From an uncultured Selenomonadales bacterium (lineage in GTDB: Bacteria; Bacillota_C; Negativicutes; Selenomonadales; Selenomonadaceae), in NCBI GenBank assembly GCA_946407175.1, contig CAMJNB010000082.1:1-6233 (forward strand): DNA of 6,233 bases. Direction: 5' to 3'. Of the stretch, positions 4,846 to 6,233 are shown one piece after another. The notes under the pieces were generated by a model that was not told where the DNA came from, did not search any database, and saw only the letters and a list, made by a program, of their open reading frames with translations. A program made the translations under genes and the position numbers. The number at the start of each line of letters is the position of its first letter. The stretch's first letter is position 1.

Positions 4846-5850
4846 ATGGACGATTATAAATTCAGTTGGAAGAAAATTACCGGCAACGCAGAGAAAGTTG
4901 AACGCTTAAAAAAATTTGCCGCAGAAAAAAATTTTCCCCACGCCGTACTTTTTGCCGGCGTTGAGGGAACCGGTAAACGCAAAATTGCCGAAACCTGCGC
5001 GTCGGCGTTGCTTTGTGAAAATTTACAAGACGGCGAACCCTGCGGCAAGTGCGATAACTGCAAACTTATGGCGGCGGGTACTCATCCCGATTTTTACATT
5101 GTCGAGCCGGACGACACAAAGACAATGCGAAATATTAAAATCGACCAGATTCGTGACATGCAACGTGAAGCGGCACTTAGACCCGTGCAAGCAGAGCGGC
5201 GCGTAGTTATAATTGACGGCGCGGAATTTATGAATAAAGCCGCCGCAAACTGTATCTTGAAAACGTTGGAAGAGCCGCCGAGCCAAACGATTTTTATTTT
5301 GCTTACGGCTAATCGCGCGGGACTTTTGCTTACCATTCGCTCACGTTGCATGACGATAAATTTTGACAGATTGACTGACGCGCAGATTTACGAATCACTT
5401 ATCGCGCAGGGTATTGACGAATTTAAGGCGAAAAAACTTTCCGTGATATCTGACGGCAGTTTGGGACGTGCCTTAGCGTTGGAACAATCCGGCGGCTACG
5501 AACTGCGCGACGACGCTTTAACCTTGATTCGTCAACTTTACAAAAAGGAACTTACTGACGAAATTATTTTTGCAAAGGGAAAAATTTATGAAACATGGTC
5601 ACGCGAAAACTTTTTCAATTTCGTGACGTACATACAAAAATTTCTGCGCGACATTTTTTTATTCAACCAAGCTAATCTCTACAACGAAGATTTGAAAGAT
5701 AAATTGGCTGAAATAAATTTTTCCGAAACAATTTTGCACCAAATGATTTATGAAGGTACGCAGACGCAACGACGACTTAAATCCAATGCAAGCTTGAGAC
5801 TTTTAGCCGAAGCGTACTTAATGCGGTTGAGAATAGCCGCAAACTTTTGA
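4846..5850 (+). CDS. holB: DNA polymerase III delta-prime subunit (clamp loader)
   Basis: The 334-residue product is an AAA+ clamp-loader subunit of the DnaX/HolB family, which helps load the sliding clamp in the replisome. It begins with the typical FSWKKITGNAEKVERLK segment. A P-loop GVEGTGKR lies at 38–45, with Lys44 present but Arg45 where Ser/Thr is expected, suggesting weak or no ATP hydrolysis as in other delta-prime subunits. A zinc module is formed by Cys57, Cys66, Cys69 and Cys72. VVIIDGAEFM (120–129) is the Walker B region, followed by AANCILKTLEEPP (133–145) and the RSRC sensor motif (165–168). The C-terminal part (about 220–334) is helical and poorly conserved, as is normal for the collar domain. 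Start ATG 4846 fits the family N-terminus, and an in-frame TAA at 4831 rules out any longer version with a standard start; yet no Shine-Dalgarno sequence precedes it. ricT follows after 17 bp. Confidence 0.93.
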   Translation: MDDYKFSWKKITGNAEKVERLKKFAAEKNFPHAVLFAGVEGTGKRKIAETCASALLCENLQDGEPCGKCDNCKLMAAGTHPDFYIVEPDDTKTMRNIKIDQIRDMQREAALRPVQAERRVVIIDGAEFMNKAAANCILKTLEEPPSQTIFILLTANRAGLLLTIRSRCMTINFDRLTDAQIYESLIAQGIDEFKAKKLSVISDGSLGRALALEQSGGYELRDDALTLIRQLYKKELTDEIIFAKGKIYETWSRENFFNFVTYIQKFLRDIFLFNQANLYNEDLKDKLAEINFSETILHQMIYEGTQTQRRLKSNASLRLLAEAYLMRLRIAANF

Positions 5851-5867
5851 CAAAGGAAGATTTTGAA

Positions 5868-6233
5868 TTGCAGAACGTAATAGGAGTGCGGTTTAAACCG
5901 GCTGGAAAAATTTACCTGTTTGATCCGGGCGACTACCAAGTAGAAAAAGGCGATTCGGTAATTGTGGACACTTCGCAGGGGTTGGAGTACGGCGAAGTTG
6001 TAACCGGTGTACACGAACTGCCGCAAGCCGAAAATCCCGAAGGTACATTACCTGTACCGAGAAAAATTCATCGTAAGGCAACACGCGCAGATTTGGCACG
6101 CATTGCAGAAAATAAGCGGCGCGAAAAAGAGGCATTTGAAATTTGCCAAGACAAAATTCGTGAACACCGCCTGCCAATGCATTTGATTAACGCGCGTTAT
6201 ACCTTCGACGTGACAAAAATTATTTTTTATTTT
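5868..6233 (+). CDS. ricT: RicT/YaaT, PSP1-domain regulator of RNase Y (partial, N-terminal part)
   Basis: Only the first 122 codons are in the window; the frame is open at the right edge. The N-terminus (QNVIGVRFKPAGKIYLFDP, then VEKGDSVIVDTSQGLEYGEVV) closely follows B. subtilis RicT, as does the segment RKATRADLARIAENKRREKEAFEICQDKI and the following FDVTKIIFYF, which leads into the PSP1 domain. In B. subtilis RicT acts with RicA and RicF in a complex carrying iron–sulfur clusters that guides RNase Y in mRNA maturation and influences competence and sporulation. The cysteine-rich part that binds clusters lies beyond the edge; one Cys (in FEICQDK) is visible here. The start is TTG 5868, with AAGGA at 5853–5857 ten bases upstream; no nearer ATG or GTG keeps the conserved first residues. 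The 17-bp gap after holB implies co-transcription. Confidence 0.93.
   Translation, partial: MQNVIGVRFKPAGKIYLFDPGDYQVEKGDSVIVDTSQGLEYGEVVTGVHELPQAENPEGTLPVPRKIHRKATRADLARIAENKRREKEAFEICQDKIREHRLPMHLINARYTFDVTKIIFYF

Overview
The window suggests a bacterium of the Firmicutes (Bacillota) lineage, most likely a Negativicutes/Selenomonadales-like organism. The firmest evidence is the gene order yaaR–holB–ricT at the right end, the same order as in Bacillus subtilis. The Negativicutes placement is a weaker inference from protein style, frequent TTG starts and the secreted GDSL-type protein at the left edge. I see no sign of a phage, insertion sequence, CRISPR array, tRNA or rRNA.

Layout. The left two thirds (1–4093) is read on the minus strand. 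From its upstream end it holds: a standalone heavy-metal-binding HMA protein (4093–3875); a P1B-type Zn/Cd/Pb-exporting ATPase lacking its own HMA domain (3852–1996); a calcineurin-like metallophosphatase (1925–1161); and the first 358 codons of a secreted protein with fibronectin-like modules, whose reading frame leaves the window just as a probable GDSL catalytic block begins (1074–1). The right third (4265–6233) is read on the plus strand and holds yaaR (DUF327), holB (DNA polymerase III delta-prime subunit) and the first 122 codons of ricT/yaaT (PSP1 domain). The two directions diverge from 4094–4264, which carries two back-to-back sigma-A-type promoters.

How the genes work together. The HMA protein and the ATPase look like one metal-efflux system in which the usual N-terminal metal-binding domain is a separate polypeptide. 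A strong promoter overlapped by a perfect inverted repeat suggests metal-responsive repression. The metallophosphatase has its own extended -10 promoter and is probably functionally independent. yaaR–holB–ricT is a conserved housekeeping cluster joining clamp loading with the Ric/RNase Y accessory factor.

The least ordinary feature is non-coding. Three of the four larger intergenic gaps contain short tandem arrays of 7–8 bp units built around TAG/CTAG. Two arrays begin exactly on the TAG stop codon of the gene before them, and one runs right up to the ATG of holB, leaving that gene with no Shine-Dalgarno sequence. The third, between the divergent promoters, is telomere-like (CTAACCC/CTAGCCC), with G-runs on the minus strand. 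I do not recognise a named family for these arrays.
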